A stretch of DNA of 64,000 bases from Microtetraspora sp. NBRC 16547 (GTDB lineage: Bacteria; Actinomycetota; Actinomycetes; Streptosporangiales; Streptosporangiaceae). The position numbers and the translations under genes were made by a program. The notes under the pieces are model-generated. The model was not told the origin of the DNA, made no database searches, and saw only the letters and a program-made list of their open reading frames with translations. Positions 17,540 to 27,340 of this stretch are shown piece after piece. The DNA lies in contig NZ_BSSE01000019.1 in assembly GCF_030268965.1 (NCBI RefSeq), forward strand, positions 1 to 64,000, written 5' to 3'. Positions within the stretch are counted from its first letter, which is position 1; every line of letters begins with the position of its first letter.

Positions 17540-18892
17540 ATGGCTGATTTCGTCGATAACGTCATCCTCCACATCAAGGCGGGTGATGGCGGTCACGGCT
17601 GCGCTTCCATCCACCGGGAGAAGTTCAAACCGCTCGGCGGACCTGACGGCGGGAACGGCGGCCGCGGCGGTGATGTGATCCTTGAGGTGGATCCCAACAC
17701 GGCGACCCTGCTGGAGTACCACCACCGCCCGCACCGGCGGGCGGCCAACGGTAAGCAGGGCATGGGGTCGAACCGCGAGGGTGCCAACGGCGAGTCGGTC
17801 GTGCTGCGGGTCCCGAACGGCACCGTGGTGAAGGACGCCAGGACCGGCGAAGTGCTGGTCGACCTCGTCGGTGCGGGCACCCGCTACGTCGCAGCCCAGG
17901 GCGGCTTCGGCGGGTTGGGCAACGCGGCGCTGGCCAACGCCCGGCGCAAGGCCCCCGGCTTCGCGCTGCTGGGCGAGCCCGGCGACGAAGCCGAGATCAT
18001 GCTGGAGCTCAAGACCGTCGCCGACGTGGCGCTGGTCGGGTTCCCGAACGCCGGCAAGTCCTCCCTCGTCGCGGCGCTCTCGGCCGCCCGGCCGAAGATC
18101 GCCGACTATCCGTTCACCACCCTGATCCCCAATCTGGGCGTGGTGACCGCGGGGGACACCGTGTTCACCGTCGCCGACGTGCCCGGCCTGATCCCCGGCG
18201 CCTCGGAGGGCAAGGGGCTCGGCCACGAGTTCCTGCGGCATGTCGAGCGCTGCTCGACCATCGTCCACGTCCTCGACTGCGCCACCCTCGATCCCGGGCG
18301 CGACCCCCTGAGCGACTTCGACGTGATCGAGGCCGAGCTGGAGGCGTACGGCTCGCTCCAGGACCGGCCGCGGATGGTCGTGCTCAACAAGGTGGACGTG
18401 CCCGACGGGCGCGACCTGGCCGACATCGTCAAGCCCATGCTGGAGGAGCGCGGCCTGCGGGTCTTCGAGATCTCCGCGGCCTCCCACGAGGGCCTGACCC
18501 TCCTGGCGTACGCGATGGGCGAGATGGTGGCGCGGGCCCGGGCGGAGGCTCCGATCGAGGAGCCGACGCGCCTGGTCATCCGGCCGCGCCAGCTCGGCGA
18601 GACCGGTTTCACGGTCAGGCGGGTGGATGAGAACACCTTCCAGGTCACCGGCGAGAAGCCGGAGCGCTGGATCCGCCAGACCGACTTCACCAACGATGAG
18701 GCCGTGGGCTACCTCGCCGACCGCCTGGAACGGCTCGGCGTCGAGGAGGCGCTGGTCGAGGCGGGCGCCCAGGTCGGCGCCGAGGTCGTCATCGGTCCGA
18801 TGGAGGGCGGATACGTCTTCGACTGGCAGCCGTCCCAGGGCACGCAGACCCGGGTGGCCGGGCCGCGCGGCACGGACAGCAGACTCATCTGA
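17540..18892 (+). CDS. obg: GTPase Obg (CgtA)
   Basis: Obg is a GTPase linked to 50S assembly and, in actinomycetes, to the start of morphological differentiation. The glycine-rich Obg domain fills residues 1-157 ([14 protein letters not shown]). The G domain has G1 GFPNAGKS, G3 DVPG and G4 NKVD. A C-terminal OCT domain follows (about 345-425), with a short tail. At 450 residues it is full length. ATG 17540 has GAGGGGAA upstream. proB starts 15 nt after the stop, so obg-proB-proA are probably one transcript. Confidence 0.97.
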   Translation: MADFVDNVILHIKAGDGGHGCASIHREKFKPLGGPDGGNGGRGGDVILEVDPNTATLLEYHHRPHRRAANGKQGMGSNREGANGESVVLRVPNGTVVKDARTGEVLVDLVGAGTRYVAAQGGFGGLGNAALANARRKAPGFALLGEPGDEAEIMLELKTVADVALVGFPNAGKSSLVAALSAARPKIADYPFTTLIPNLGVVTAGDTVFTVADVPGLIPGASEGKGLGHEFLRHVERCSTIVHVLDCATLDPGRDPLSDFDVIEAELEAYGSLQDRPRMVVLNKVDVPDGRDLADIVKPMLEERGLRVFEISAASHEGLTLLAYAMGEMVARARAEAPIEEPTRLVIRPRQLGETGFTVRRVDENTFQVTGEKPERWIRQTDFTNDEAVGYLADRLERLGVEEALVEAGAQVGAEVVIGPMEGGYVFDWQPSQGTQTRVAGPRGTDSRLI

Positions 18893-18907
18893 GAGGGGGA
18901 TCGGCGG

Positions 18908-20026
18908 ATGAGCAGGGACCGGGTCGGTACGGCCGCGCGGCTGGTCGTCAAAGTGGGGTCGTCGTCGCTGACGACTCCACAGGGCATGATCGACGTGGAC
19001 CGTGTGGACGCGCTGGTCGACGTGCTGGCCGCGCGCCGCCTGGCCGGCGCGCAGATCGTGCTGGTCTCCTCCGGGGCGATCGCGGCGGGGCTCGGCCCGC
19101 TGGGACTCAAGAGCCGTCCCAAGGACCTGGCCACCCAGCAGGCGGCCGCCTCCGTCGGCCAGGGCGTTCTCGTCGCCCGTTACACCTCGTCCTTCGCACG
19201 GTACGGCCTGCGCGTCGGGCAGGTGCTGCTGACCGCGGACGACATGATGCGCAGATCGCACTACCGCAACGCGCGGCGTACGCTGGCGCGGCTGCTGGAG
19301 CTCGGCATCGTGCCCGTCGTCAACGAGAACGACACCGTGGCGACCGACGAGATCCGTTTCGGCGACAACGACCGGCTCGCCGCCCTGGTCGCCCATGCCA
19401 CGTACGCCGACGCCATGGTCCTGCTCTCCGACGTGGACGCCCTGTACGACGGGGATCCGCGCAAGGAGGGCGCCCGGCGGATCACCGAGGTCCGTGGCCC
19501 CGAGGACCTGGAGGGCGTCGAGCTGGGCACGTCCGGCCGGGTCGGCACCGGCGGCATGGTCACCAAGGTGCAGGCCGCCCGGATCGCCACGGGCGCCGGA
19601 GTCCCCGTGGTCCTCACCGCGGCCGCCCACGCCGCGCACGCGCTGGCCGGTGACGACGTGGGCACGTACTTCCATCCCGTCGGCCGGCATCCCGGCACCC
19701 GGCTGCTCTGGCTGGCCCACGCCGCCACCGGCCAGGGGCGGCTCCACCTCGACCCCGGCGCGGTCGAGGCGGTCGTCGGGCGGCGCAAGTCCCTGCTGCC
19801 TGCGGGGGTCGTGAAGGTCGAGGGCGACTTCTCCGCCGGCGACCCGGTGGACCTGTGCGGCCCGGCCGGCACCGTCGTGGCTCGCGGCCTGGTCAACTAC
19901 GACGCGAGCGAGATCCCCGAGCTGCTCGGCCGGTCCACCCGCGAACTGGCCAAGGCGCTCGGTCCGGAATACGAACGCGAGCTGATCCACCGGGACCACA
20001 TCGTCATACTGGGGCACCATCACTAG
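18908..20026 (+). CDS. proB: glutamate 5-kinase
   Basis: ProB phosphorylates glutamate in the first step of proline synthesis and is usually inhibited by proline. The amino-acid-kinase domain begins at residues 10-18 with VVKVGSSSL and has the NENDTVAT and GTGGMVTK motifs. A C-terminal PUA domain is present (about residues 285-372). At 372 residues it is a full two-domain ProB. GAGAGGGG precedes ATG 18908. Confidence 0.96.
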   Translation: MSRDRVGTAARLVVKVGSSSLTTPQGMIDVDRVDALVDVLAARRLAGAQIVLVSSGAIAAGLGPLGLKSRPKDLATQQAAASVGQGVLVARYTSSFARYGLRVGQVLLTADDMMRRSHYRNARRTLARLLELGIVPVVNENDTVATDEIRFGDNDRLAALVAHATYADAMVLLSDVDALYDGDPRKEGARRITEVRGPEDLEGVELGTSGRVGTGGMVTKVQAARIATGAGVPVVLTAAAHAAHALAGDDVGTYFHPVGRHPGTRLLWLAHAATGQGRLHLDPGAVEAVVGRRKSLLPAGVVKVEGDFSAGDPVDLCGPAGTVVARGLVNYDASEIPELLGRSTRELAKALGPEYERELIHRDHIVILGHHH

Positions 20027-20042
20027 TTCTGGAGTGCGGAGC

Positions 20043-21299
20043 ATGTCTGAGGTAGAAGACTTCCTGAAGGTCGCCCGAGCGGCGAAGGACGCCGCCACCG
20101 TGCTGGCGCCGCTGCCGCGCGCGCCGAAGGACCTCGCGCTCCGCGCCGTCGCGGACGCCCTGGTGGCCCGCTCGGCCGAGATCATCGAGGCCAACGCCGT
20201 CGACGTGGAGAAGGCCCGTGCGGGCGGCGTGTCCGAGGCGATGATCGACCGGCTCCGGCTCGACGCCGGCCGGATCGAGAAGATCGCGGCAGCCGTACGG
20301 GAGGTGGCGGACCTGCCCGACCCCGTGGGCGAGGTGGTCCGGGGCAGCACGCTGCCGAACGGGCTGGAGCTGCGTCAGGTGCGGGTGCCGCTCGGCGTCA
20401 TCGGAATCATCTACGAGGGCCGGCCCAACGTGACCGTGGACGCCGCGGCCCTGTGCCTCAAGAGCGGCAACGCCGTGCTGCTGCGCGGGTCGTCCAGCGC
20501 GTACTCGTCGAACACCGTTCTCGTGCGGATCATGCAGGAGGCGCTGGCCGCGACGGAGGTGCCCGCTGCCGCCGTGCAGCTCGTGCCGGGCCAGACGCGC
20601 GAGTCGGCCAAGCTCCTGATGCGGGCCCGCGGCCTGGTGGACGTACTGATCCCGCGCGGCGGCGCGTCGCTGATCAACAGCGTGGTCGAGGAGTCCACCG
20701 TCCCCGTCATCGAGACCGGCGTGGGCAACTGCCACGTCTACGTGGACGCCGACGCCGACATCGAGACCGCGCTCACGATCCTGGTCAACGCCAAGGCGCA
20801 GCGGCCCTCGGTGTGCAACGCGGCCGAGACGCTCCTCGTGCATGCCGACATCGCCGCCGAGTTCCTGCCGAAGGCGCTCACGGCGCTCAAGGACGCGGGT
20901 GTGACCGTCCACGGCGACGAGCGGGTGCGCGCGCACGACGCCGGTGTCGTGGCGGCGAGCGAGGAGGACTTCTTCACCGAGTACCTCTCGCTGGACATCG
21001 CCGCCGCTGTCGTCGACTCCCTCGACGACGCCGTCCGGCACATCAGGACGTACGGATCGGGCCACACCGACGCGATCGTCACCCGTTCACAGGGCGCGGC
21101 GCGTAGGTTCGTGGCGACCGTGGACTCGGCCGCCGTCGCGGTCAACGCCTCCACTCGGTTCACCGACGGCGGTGAGTTCGGGTTCGGCGCCGAGATCGGC
21201 ATCTCGACCCAGAAGCTGCACGCCCGCGGCCCGATGGGTCTGCCCGAGCTCACCTCCACCAAGTGGATCTACACCGGCGACGGGCACGTCCGCGGTTAG
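20043..21299 (+). CDS. proA: gamma-glutamyl phosphate reductase
   Basis: ProA reduces glutamyl 5-phosphate with NADPH to the semialdehyde, the second step of proline synthesis. It belongs to the aldehyde dehydrogenase superfamily; the catalytic Cys is in the motif [12 protein letters not shown], and the cofactor-site motif IYEGRPNVT is present. ATG 20043 with GGAG 8 nt upstream is preferred over the in-frame GTG at 20034. The protein is 418 residues, full length, and lies 16 nt after proB. Confidence 0.96.
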   Translation: MSEVEDFLKVARAAKDAATVLAPLPRAPKDLALRAVADALVARSAEIIEANAVDVEKARAGGVSEAMIDRLRLDAGRIEKIAAAVREVADLPDPVGEVVRGSTLPNGLELRQVRVPLGVIGIIYEGRPNVTVDAAALCLKSGNAVLLRGSSSAYSSNTVLVRIMQEALAATEVPAAAVQLVPGQTRESAKLLMRARGLVDVLIPRGGASLINSVVEESTVPVIETGVGNCHVYVDADADIETALTILVNAKAQRPSVCNAAETLLVHADIAAEFLPKALTALKDAGVTVHGDERVRAHDAGVVAASEEDFFTEYLSLDIAAAVVDSLDDAVRHIRTYGSGHTDAIVTRSQGAARRFVATVDSAAVAVNASTRFTDGGEFGFGAEIGISTQKLHARGPMGLPELTSTKWIYTGDGHVRG

Positions 21300-21309
21300 G
21301 GAGTGTCGG

Positions 21310-21341
21310 ACACGACCAAGGTGGCTGGTGCTAGGTCGTGT
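21310..21341 (+). terminator. possible proA terminator
   Basis: An 8-bp perfect stem (21310-21317 with 21334-21341) encloses 16 nt and lies 10 nt after proA. There is no T run, so the call is weak. The region is convergent with the LuxR-type gene. Confidence 0.35.
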
Positions 21342-21391
21342 GCCGTTCGGGGTGTTCCCGGCCGGCCCCGTTCCGGCCGGAGCTGTTCCGG

Positions 21392-22066
21392 TCACACGCG
21401 GGCGAGGATGGGGCGCGAGCCGAGCCCCGCGTCCCTGGCCCGCAACGCGGCGTCCGTCCGGCTCGGCGCCTCCAGCTTGTTGAGGACGTTGCTGACGTGG
21501 TTGCGCACGGTCTTGGGCGCCAGGCGCAGCTGACGGGCGATCTCCGCGTTGGAGTGGCCGTCGGCCAGGTGCTCGAGGATCTCGTGCTCGCGCTGGGTCA
21601 ACCCCGGAAAGGGCGTCTGCGCCGCCGGGGCGCTGAGCTGGGCCAGCAGCCGGGCTCCCACGCCCCGGCCGAACACCATCTGCCCCAGTGCGACGGAGCG
21701 GACCGCCGCCGCGATCTCGCCGGGGCTGGCGCACTTGAGCAGGTGCCCGTATGTCCCGGCCCGGAGCGCGGTGAGCAGGCCCCCTTCGGCATCGCCCGTG
21801 CCCAGCGTGATGATCCGTACGGCGGGGCACCTGCGGGTCAGGTAGTCCACGGCGTCCGGCATGGCGGCGTCGATGAGCGCGACGTCCGGGCGGAGCCGTA
21901 CGGCGAGTCGGATCGCGTCGAGGGACTCCGAAGCGGTTCCCACGACGGCGATGTCCGGAACCTCGTGCAGCGCGAACTTGATCCCCTCGGCGTACAGGGG
22001 ATGCTCGTCGGCCACCACGACAGTGACATGCCGGGTGCCCCTCCCGGCTGAGTGGTCGGTGTCCAT
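21392..22066 (-). CDS. LuxR-family response regulator (NarL type)
   Basis: A receiver domain (about residues 12-130) has the acidic pair DE near the start, a phospho-acceptor Asp in VALIDAAMPD and the conserved Lys in HLLKCASP. A LuxR/GerE helix-turn-helix follows (about 155-215: LTQREHEILEHLADGHSNAEIA). The 224-residue layout is that of NarL regulators. No histidine kinase is adjacent, so it is an orphan in this window. It lies opposite to its neighbours, in the block that separates proA from nadD. Confidence 0.88.
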   Translation of the reverse strand: MDTDHSAGRGTRHVTVVVADEHPLYAEGIKFALHEVPDIAVVGTASESLDAIRLAVRLRPDVALIDAAMPDAVDYLTRRCPAVRIITLGTGDAEGGLLTALRAGTYGHLLKCASPGEIAAAVRSVALGQMVFGRGVGARLLAQLSAPAAQTPFPGLTQREHEILEHLADGHSNAEIARQLRLAPKTVRNHVSNVLNKLEAPSRTDAALRARDAGLGSRPILARV

Positions 22067-22235
22067 TGGAGTGAACCACCGCTTTCTTGGTTGCCTTCTC
22101 CCGATGACGACCGCACGCCCCCGGCGTGGCGGCCCACTCCCAAGAATCGTCCAGGGCGCTTGTAAATAACTTGGGGTTGAACAGCAGAGCGGCCAATATT
22201 GCGCAAAGTAATCAGCGTGTCACTAAGGGGCGGCG

Positions 22236-22427
22236 GTGTGGTGGGGCTTGGCTGTGCCCATGGAAATTGTGGTCGCCCTTGGCATGGCGGTCGCGGTGGT
22301 CGTCGCCGCCGACCGGCTCATGCTGTGGCTGGAGAGCCGGGGGCACGTCAATTGGCGGCGCACCGGGCCCAGGAGGCTGAATGCGGAGCCTGAGACGGAG
22401 CTGGAGCTCCTGTTGAAGGACTCGTGA
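22236..22427 (+). CDS. small membrane protein
   Basis: The product is 63 residues with one strong N-terminal helix (VVALGMAVAVVVAADRLMLWL) and a basic then acidic tail (WRRTGPRRLNAEPETELE). GTG 22236 is chosen because AAGGGG lies 5 nt upstream; an internal ATG at 22260 also exists. The stop overlaps the DoxX start (TGATG), so the two are coupled and may form a complex. I do not recognise a family. Confidence 0.7.
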   Translation: MWWGLAVPMEIVVALGMAVAVVVAADRLMLWLESRGHVNWRRTGPRRLNAEPETELELLLKDS

Positions 22428-22864
22428 TGAAGCGGGCGCTCTACGCCGTCGCCGCGCTGGTCGGCCGGTCGGTGCTCGGAATCATCTTCATCACGCACGG
22501 CTGGGAGAAGTACGGCAACGGGGTCGACGCCACGGCCGCGATGTTCGCCGAGGCAGGCGTCCCGCTGCCGCGTGTCTCGGCGGTGTTCGCCATCGTGGCC
22601 GAGCTGGGCGGGGGCTCCCTGCTCATCCTGGGGCTGCTCACGTCCCTCGCGGGGATCGCGGTCGGCATGGTGGCGGCGGGGGCCTTCCTCTACGTCCACG
22701 TGCCGCACGGGGCCGGCGACGGCGGCCTGGAACTGGTTCTGGCGCTCGGCGCGCTGGCGCTGGTCATCGCGGTCGCCGGACCGGGCTGGCTCAGCCTCGA
22801 TCACCTGCTCGTCCCACGCATCTTGGGGCGTCGCCGCCAGGAGGCCGTCCCCGCGTCGGTCTGA
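22427..22864 (+). CDS. DoxX family membrane protein
   Basis: The product is 145 residues with four helices and the DoxX opening pattern RSVLGIIFITHGWEKYGNG, then an AELGGG segment in the second helix. DoxX proteins are membrane components tied to quinone or thiol redox, but the exact role varies. ATG 22427 with GAAGGA 6 nt upstream is better than the overlapping GTG at 22424. It is translated with the preceding small membrane protein. Confidence 0.88.
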   Translation: MKRALYAVAALVGRSVLGIIFITHGWEKYGNGVDATAAMFAEAGVPLPRVSAVFAIVAELGGGSLLILGLLTSLAGIAVGMVAAGAFLYVHVPHGAGDGGLELVLALGALALVIAVAGPGWLSLDHLLVPRILGRRRQEAVPASV

Positions 22865-22928
22865 TATCCGTTCCGCCCGGCGTGCCTCCCCGGATTTGTC
22901 CGCGGAGGCCGCTAAGGTTGTCCCTCCT

Positions 22929-24437
22929 ATGGGTGGACGTCTGGGGCGGGTCGGCGCCTACGCGCTGCTGGAGCGGCTGGGCCGGGGCGGTATGGGCGAG
23001 GTCTACCTCGCGGCCAACCGCCGGGGCGAGCAGGTCGCCGTCAAGATGCTCCGCGACCCGCTCGGGGACGATCCGGACGCCCGATTACGTCTTGAGCGCG
23101 AGGTGCGGGCGCTGCGCCGGGTGGAGAGTCCGTACGTCGCGCAGGTGCTGGACGCCGACCTGTCGGGTGACCGGCCCTACCTCGTGATGGAGCACATCGC
23201 GGGCGAGACCCTGCTCGACGCCGTGCGCCGCAGGGGCCCGCTTCCCGAGTGCGAGCTGATTACGTTGGCCCAGGACCTTGCGACGGCGTTGGCGATCACG
23301 CATGCCGCCGGTGTGGTCCACCGTGACCTCAAGCCGGCGAACGTCCTGATGGGCGTGGACGGGCCGGTGCTGATCGACTTCGGCATCGCCCAGGTCCTCG
23401 ACGCGACGAGGCTGACCATGACGGGGACCTTCCTCGGCACCCCCGGGTACTCGGCGCCCGAGCTGTTCGCCGACGAGACGGTGGGGCAGCCGGCCGACGT
23501 TCACGCGTGGGCGGCGACGGTGGCCTTCGCTGCCACCGGTCGGCCCACCTTCGGCCGGGGGACCGTCGAGTCCCAGATGTACGCGATCCTGCACGGCCAG
23601 GCCGACCTCGCCGGGGTACCCGCCGCGCTGCTGCCCCTGATCCGGGCGGCGCTGCACCGCGACCCGGCCAGGCGTCCCACGGCCGCCGTCCTCGCCGACA
23701 GGCTGGCCCTGCTCGCCCGCGCCTCTGCCGAGCCTGCGCCCACACCCACGCTCGCGTCCGCGCCCGTGACCCGCAGACGGCGCCGCGCCGCTCAGAAGGA
23801 GCACGTCCGCCACGCCGCCAAGGAGGAGCGGCGGCCCGGCCGCTCGGCCACGGAGGAGCGGGCCGCGCGGCGTTCCGGGACGGCGCTGCCCGCCGAGGCA
23901 AGGCCGGACGGCGTGCGGGGCCTTCCCCGCGGAAGCGCCACGCTTCTGGTGCTCGCGCTACTCGCGGTGCCGTGCGTGGTGGCGTCGCTGGTCTACCCTC
24001 TCGCCACCTTCGCGATCACGGGGACGCTCGTGGTGCTCACCCGGGCCCTGTGGAGCGGCCACTGCCTGGTGCGCAAACGCGAGTCGCCCCGGGCGCGGGG
24101 ACTCCTGCGAGTGCTGACCTTTCCCCTGACCCTGGCGGGATCACTCGTCTCAGCGGTGGCCTGGCCGGGCCTGCCCGCCGCGGCCGTGGCCTTCGCCGCG
24201 CTCTGGCTCACGGCCGGGGCACGCCTGGAGCCCGAATGGTGGACCCAGGCGGTGCCCGTGACGGTCGCGGGGGTCGCCTTCGGCATCGTCACCGGCTGGA
24301 TCATCGGCCGTGAGGTCGAGCGCGTCGGCGCTCGGGTGCCCGAGCTGCGGCGAGAGGGGCTGCGGGCGCTCGCCGTGCTCGGCGGCTTCGTCGCGTTGTG
24401 CGCGGCGGCCGTACGAGCGGTGGCGTTCTTCGTCTAG
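22929..24437 (+). CDS. membrane-anchored Ser/Thr protein kinase (Hanks type)
   Basis: An N-terminal kinase domain has the Gly loop GRGGMGEVY (residues 18-26), the ATP lysine K39, HRDLKPANV (131-139) and the DFG motif (150-152), followed by GTPGYSAPE. All catalytic residues are present, so it should be active. Residues 280-340 are a basic linker rich in Arg and Lys. About four helices form the C-terminal third, which lacks any PASTA domain. ATG 22929 begins the conserved part; the frame is open upstream through doxX but that part has no kinase sequence. A TAAGGT box is 10 nt before the start. Confidence 0.92.
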   Translation: MGGRLGRVGAYALLERLGRGGMGEVYLAANRRGEQVAVKMLRDPLGDDPDARLRLEREVRALRRVESPYVAQVLDADLSGDRPYLVMEHIAGETLLDAVRRRGPLPECELITLAQDLATALAITHAAGVVHRDLKPANVLMGVDGPVLIDFGIAQVLDATRLTMTGTFLGTPGYSAPELFADETVGQPADVHAWAATVAFAATGRPTFGRGTVESQMYAILHGQADLAGVPAALLPLIRAALHRDPARRPTAAVLADRLALLARASAEPAPTPTLASAPVTRRRRRAAQKEHVRHAAKEERRPGRSATEERAARRSGTALPAEARPDGVRGLPRGSATLLVLALLAVPCVVASLVYPLATFAITGTLVVLTRALWSGHCLVRKRESPRARGLLRVLTFPLTLAGSLVSAVAWPGLPAAAVAFAALWLTAGARLEPEWWTQAVPVTVAGVAFGIVTGWIIGREVERVGARVPELRREGLRALAVLGGFVALCAAAVRAVAFFV

Positions 24438-24511
24438 CTTCGTCTGCTTCCGTTGGCCGCCACCGGCTTCCTGGGCCCGTGGCGTCGCCCTGGGCGTTCG
24501 GCTCTCCCCAT

Positions 24512-24661
24512 GGGCGAACGTGTTGCTGTGCTGCCCCGGGGGATGACCCCCGGAACCTCCAGCGTCTAGCTGTCTCTGCGGGCGAACGTGTTGCTGTGCT
24601 GCCCCGGGGGATGACCCCCGGAACCTCCAGCGTCTAGCTGTCCCTGCGGGCGAACTTGTTG
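24512..24661. repeat. 68-bp tandem duplication with hairpin
   Basis: Two copies (24512-24579 and 24580-24647) differ at a single base. A third, 14-base partial copy starts at 24648 inside the M48 gene. Each full unit contains a GC-rich hairpin (CCGGGGG, loop ATGA, CCCCCGG), followed by a copy of the last codons and stop of the M48 gene on the minus strand. The unit therefore arose by duplicating the end of that gene with its terminator-like hairpin. The rest of 24438-24511 holds nothing I can name. Confidence 0.85.
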
Positions 24662-25644
24662 AAGATGCGCTCTCCGGCGTGGACCGCGCCCTCGGCGACG
24701 TCGCGCAGGACGCCGATGAAGGGGTCCTGGGACTGGGACCACGACTCGCGGTAGGAGTTGGCGGCGGCCTTGACCTCTTCGGAGATCTTGGCGTTGGCGT
24801 CGTCGGCGCGGCGCGGGTAGTTCCCGGCCAGGATGTCGGCGTACTCGCCGTCACGGCGCCAGCGGTCGAGCTCGGCGACGCGGGTGACCGCGAACGGGTG
24901 TGTCGTGCCGAGGAGGTTGAGGACCTTGAGCAGGCCGTCGCGGACGTCACCGCCGGTGTCGTACTCGCGGGCCTGGTCGAGGAACGCCTCGATGTTCATC
25001 TCGTGCAGGCGCGAGCCTCCGGCGAGCTTCATCAGCGCGCGCAGCGCGGCGTCGGGGTCCTGCCCGGCGAGCAGGCCACCGCGGTCGGCCGACATCTCGG
25101 CCTTGCGCTGCCACTCCTCCAGTGCGGCCACGATGACCCGCAGGCCGATGTAACCGAGCGGGATCCACGCCACGCGGGTGGCCAGGCGGGTGAGGATCTG
25201 CAGCATCGTGCCGTAGACGGCGTGACCCGACAGGATGTGCGAGGTCTCGTGCCCGATGACGAACCGGAGCTCCTCCTCGTCCATCAGGTCGAGCAACCCG
25301 GTGGAGACCACGATGAACGGCTCGTCGAAGCCGATGGCCATGGCGTACACCTGGGGGTCCTGCTGCACGTAGATCTCGGGGATCCGGTGCAGGTCGAGGA
25401 TGTATGCGCTGTCGCGGCCCATGTCGTAGAGCCCGCGGAACTGCGTGTCCGTCGTGCGCACCGCGGACGCCAGGAACATCAGGCGCAGGCGGCGCTCGTT
25501 GAACAGCCCGGACATGCGCTTGAGCACCGAGTCGAACCCGCTGAGCGAGCGCATCGCGACGAGCGCGGAACGGTCTGCGGGGTGTTCGTAGGCGCGGGAG
25601 CTGATGCCGGGCAGCTGCACGCGATTGCGATCGGGAGTGGTCAT
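24634..25644 (-). CDS. M48 family zinc metalloprotease
   Basis: The product is 336 residues. The zinc site HETSH (H132, E133, H136) is followed by SGH, and the third ligand is probably the Glu in [11 protein letters not shown], as in the HtpX/Ste24 class. One or two hydrophobic stretches (about 145-170) may insert in the membrane. ATG 25644 has TAGCAT 7 nt upstream, so I prefer it to the ATG three codons earlier (25653). It is divergent from nadD. Its 3' end is duplicated just downstream. Confidence 0.9.
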   Translation of the reverse strand: MTTPDRNRVQLPGISSRAYEHPADRSALVAMRSLSGFDSVLKRMSGLFNERRLRLMFLASAVRTTDTQFRGLYDMGRDSAYILDLHRIPEIYVQQDPQVYAMAIGFDEPFIVVSTGLLDLMDEEELRFVIGHETSHILSGHAVYGTMLQILTRLATRVAWIPLGYIGLRVIVAALEEWQRKAEMSADRGGLLAGQDPDAALRALMKLAGGSRLHEMNIEAFLDQAREYDTGGDVRDGLLKVLNLLGTTHPFAVTRVAELDRWRRDGEYADILAGNYPRRADDANAKISEEVKAAANSYRESWSQSQDPFIGVLRDVAEGAVHAGERIFNKFARRDS

Positions 25645-25749
25645 GTTCCGCATGCTATGTCGGTGGAACCCAGCGCGCGCGAGAGCACCGGAGAGCGTTT
25701 TAGAGGGGTACCTCCGGTCTCGTGTGGCTTGCAGGCTAGGGTCCGTTCC

Positions 25750-26361
25750 ATGAGAAATGGGGCGGCGACCAGACGGCTGGGCATCATGGGAGGGACATTC
25801 GACCCGATCCACCATGGTCACCTCGTGGCCGCCAGCGAGGTCGCGCACCACTTCCAACTGGACGAAGTGGTGTTCGTGCCGACCGGGCAGCCGTGGCAGA
25901 AGGCCCACAAGACGGTCACGGCCGCCGAGGACCGCTATCTGATGACGGTCATCGCGACGGCGTCGAATCCCCGCTTCTCGGTGAGCCGCGTCGACATCGA
26001 CCGCCCGGGGCCGACCTACACGATCGATACGTTGCGCGACATCTCGGCCCGTTACGGGCCGGACGTGGAGCTGTACTTCATCACCGGCGCCGACGCCTTG
26101 GCGCAGATTCTGAGCTGGCGCGACGTGGACGAGCTGTTCAGGATCGCCCACTTCGTCGGCTGTGACCGGCCGGGGCACGCCCTCCTCGACCCCGGCCTGC
26201 CGGAGGGAAAGGTGAGCCTGATCGAGATCCCGGCGCTGTCGATCTCCTCGACCGAGTGTCGTGAGCGGGTCGCCGCGGGTGAGCCCATCTGGTACCTCGT
26301 GCCCGACGGAATCGTCCAGTACATCAACAAGCGGGGCCTCTACCGGGATCCAGCACGCTGA
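25750..26361 (+). CDS. nadD: nicotinate mononucleotide adenylyltransferase
   Basis: NadD adenylates nicotinate mononucleotide in NAD synthesis. The nucleotidyltransferase motif [10 protein letters not shown] is at residues 15-24 and the ISSTECR motif is near the C-terminus. The 203-residue protein is full length. ATG 25750 lies exactly 7 nt after TAGGGT (25737-25742), so the mRNA is probably leaderless. In actinobacteria nadD normally leads into rsfS; here a pair of gene remnants lies between them. Confidence 0.96.
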   Translation: MRNGAATRRLGIMGGTFDPIHHGHLVAASEVAHHFQLDEVVFVPTGQPWQKAHKTVTAAEDRYLMTVIATASNPRFSVSRVDIDRPGPTYTIDTLRDISARYGPDVELYFITGADALAQILSWRDVDELFRIAHFVGCDRPGHALLDPGLPEGKVSLIEIPALSISSTECRERVAAGEPIWYLVPDGIVQYINKRGLYRDPAR

Positions 26362-26397
26362 GCAGCGCATATGCCGGCCGGACCCGGCCCCCTAGGA

Positions 26398-26709
26398 TCA
26401 GATCTCGCGCCTGAGCGGGGAGAAGAAGAGCGGCAGCCAGCTGAGCGACATGCAGGCCGCTCCGGCCCACAAGGTCGCGCGGACGCCCCAGAGCTCCCCG
26501 ACCAGCCCGGCGAGCAGGCCGCCGGCGCCGAGCGCGCCCATCAGGAGCAGCCGCATCGTGGCCGTCATCCGGCCGAGCATCGCGTCCGGCGTGACCTCCT
26601 GCCGGAAGCTGACCAGGAGCACGTTGTTCAGGCCGGTCCGGTACGTCAGCACGAACCAGGCCGCGGCGGCGAGCCAGATCCAGCCTCCCCGGTCGAGCAG
26701 CGGCACCAG
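26398..26709 (-). pseudogene. MFS transporter, C-terminal fragment
   Basis: About 104 residues remain, from LVPLLDRGGW to LPLFFSPLRREI, containing the last four helices of an MFS exporter with the loop motif FRQEVTPDAMLGRM that is frequent in EntS-like exporters. The first 300 residues are missing. Upstream the frame runs into the coding strand of the ArsR remnant. It is not expected to make a working transporter. Confidence 0.8.
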
Positions 26710-26712
26710 GAG

Positions 26713-27153
26713 CGCTGGGACGGCGAGACGCTGCGGGTGCCCAACGCGTACGTCTCGGGTGTGCGACCGCTGCGCGGGCTCGGTCTCCTGCTGGTGCCGT
26801 CGGTGTTCAGCTGGCCGCGGATCTTCTCGGTCACCTGCCCGCCGTGGCAGCCCACGGTCCGCTATCCGCCGCCCGGGATCGCGACGCTGTGGGAACGCGG
26901 GGAGGCGGATGTCCCTGAGGCGCTGGCCGCGGTCCTCGGCAGGAGCAGGGCGCGGCTGCTGGCCGAGCTCGACCAGCCCGCCTCCACCCAGGACCTCGCG
27001 GCGCGCCTCGGCCTGTCGGAGGCGGGCGCCAACAAGCATCTGACCGCGCTGCGCAGGGCGGGCCTGTGCACCGCCCACCGCACCGGGCGTTATGTTCTTT
27101 ATGCCCGCTCGGCCGTCGCCGAGGCGTTGCTCACGGGGTCACCGGGTGGTTGA
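26713..27153 (+). pseudogene. ArsR-family regulator, C-terminal fragment
   Basis: From RWDGETLRVPN onward about 146 residues match the second half of ArsR-type regulators with a DUF5937-like N-terminal region: GLLLVPSVFSWP, PPWQPTVRYPPPGIATLWE and a winged helix (LLAELDQPASTQDLAARLGLSEAGANKHL). The first half is missing, and no ribosome site stands at the break. The frame continues open upstream only as antisense of the MFS fragment. Such regulators are usually divergent from an MFS gene, which fits a deletion that removed both 5' ends. Confidence 0.78.
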
Positions 27154-27340
27154 TCGGCGCCACTCCGGGCCGCTTGCCCGGGGTCGGAATCGGGAGGCCG
27201 GTGGCGTACGTTGATACGGCGGGACCGCGTCCGGATAGGGTCGGGCGCGAAAATGGGATTGAATCACCCACCGCCCCGTGGGCACTCTTGGAAGAGCCGA
27301 TCGAGACTCGTGCCCCGGCAATGGAGGACAGAACCACATC

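Noticed and set aside
22572-22928. N-terminal extension of the Ser/Thr kinase
   Set aside because: It overlaps doxX in another frame and has no kinase or membrane pattern; the Gly loop starts right after ATG 22929.
24679-25740. Long plus-strand frame upstream of nadD
   Set aside because: It is the antisense of the M48 protease gene. NadD sequence begins at 25750, supported by TAGGGT 7 nt before.
26371-27153. Continuous plus-strand frame of 260 codons as one intact regulator gene
   Set aside because: The first 114 codons are antisense of the MFS fragment and look non-coding; only the part from 26713 resembles a protein family.
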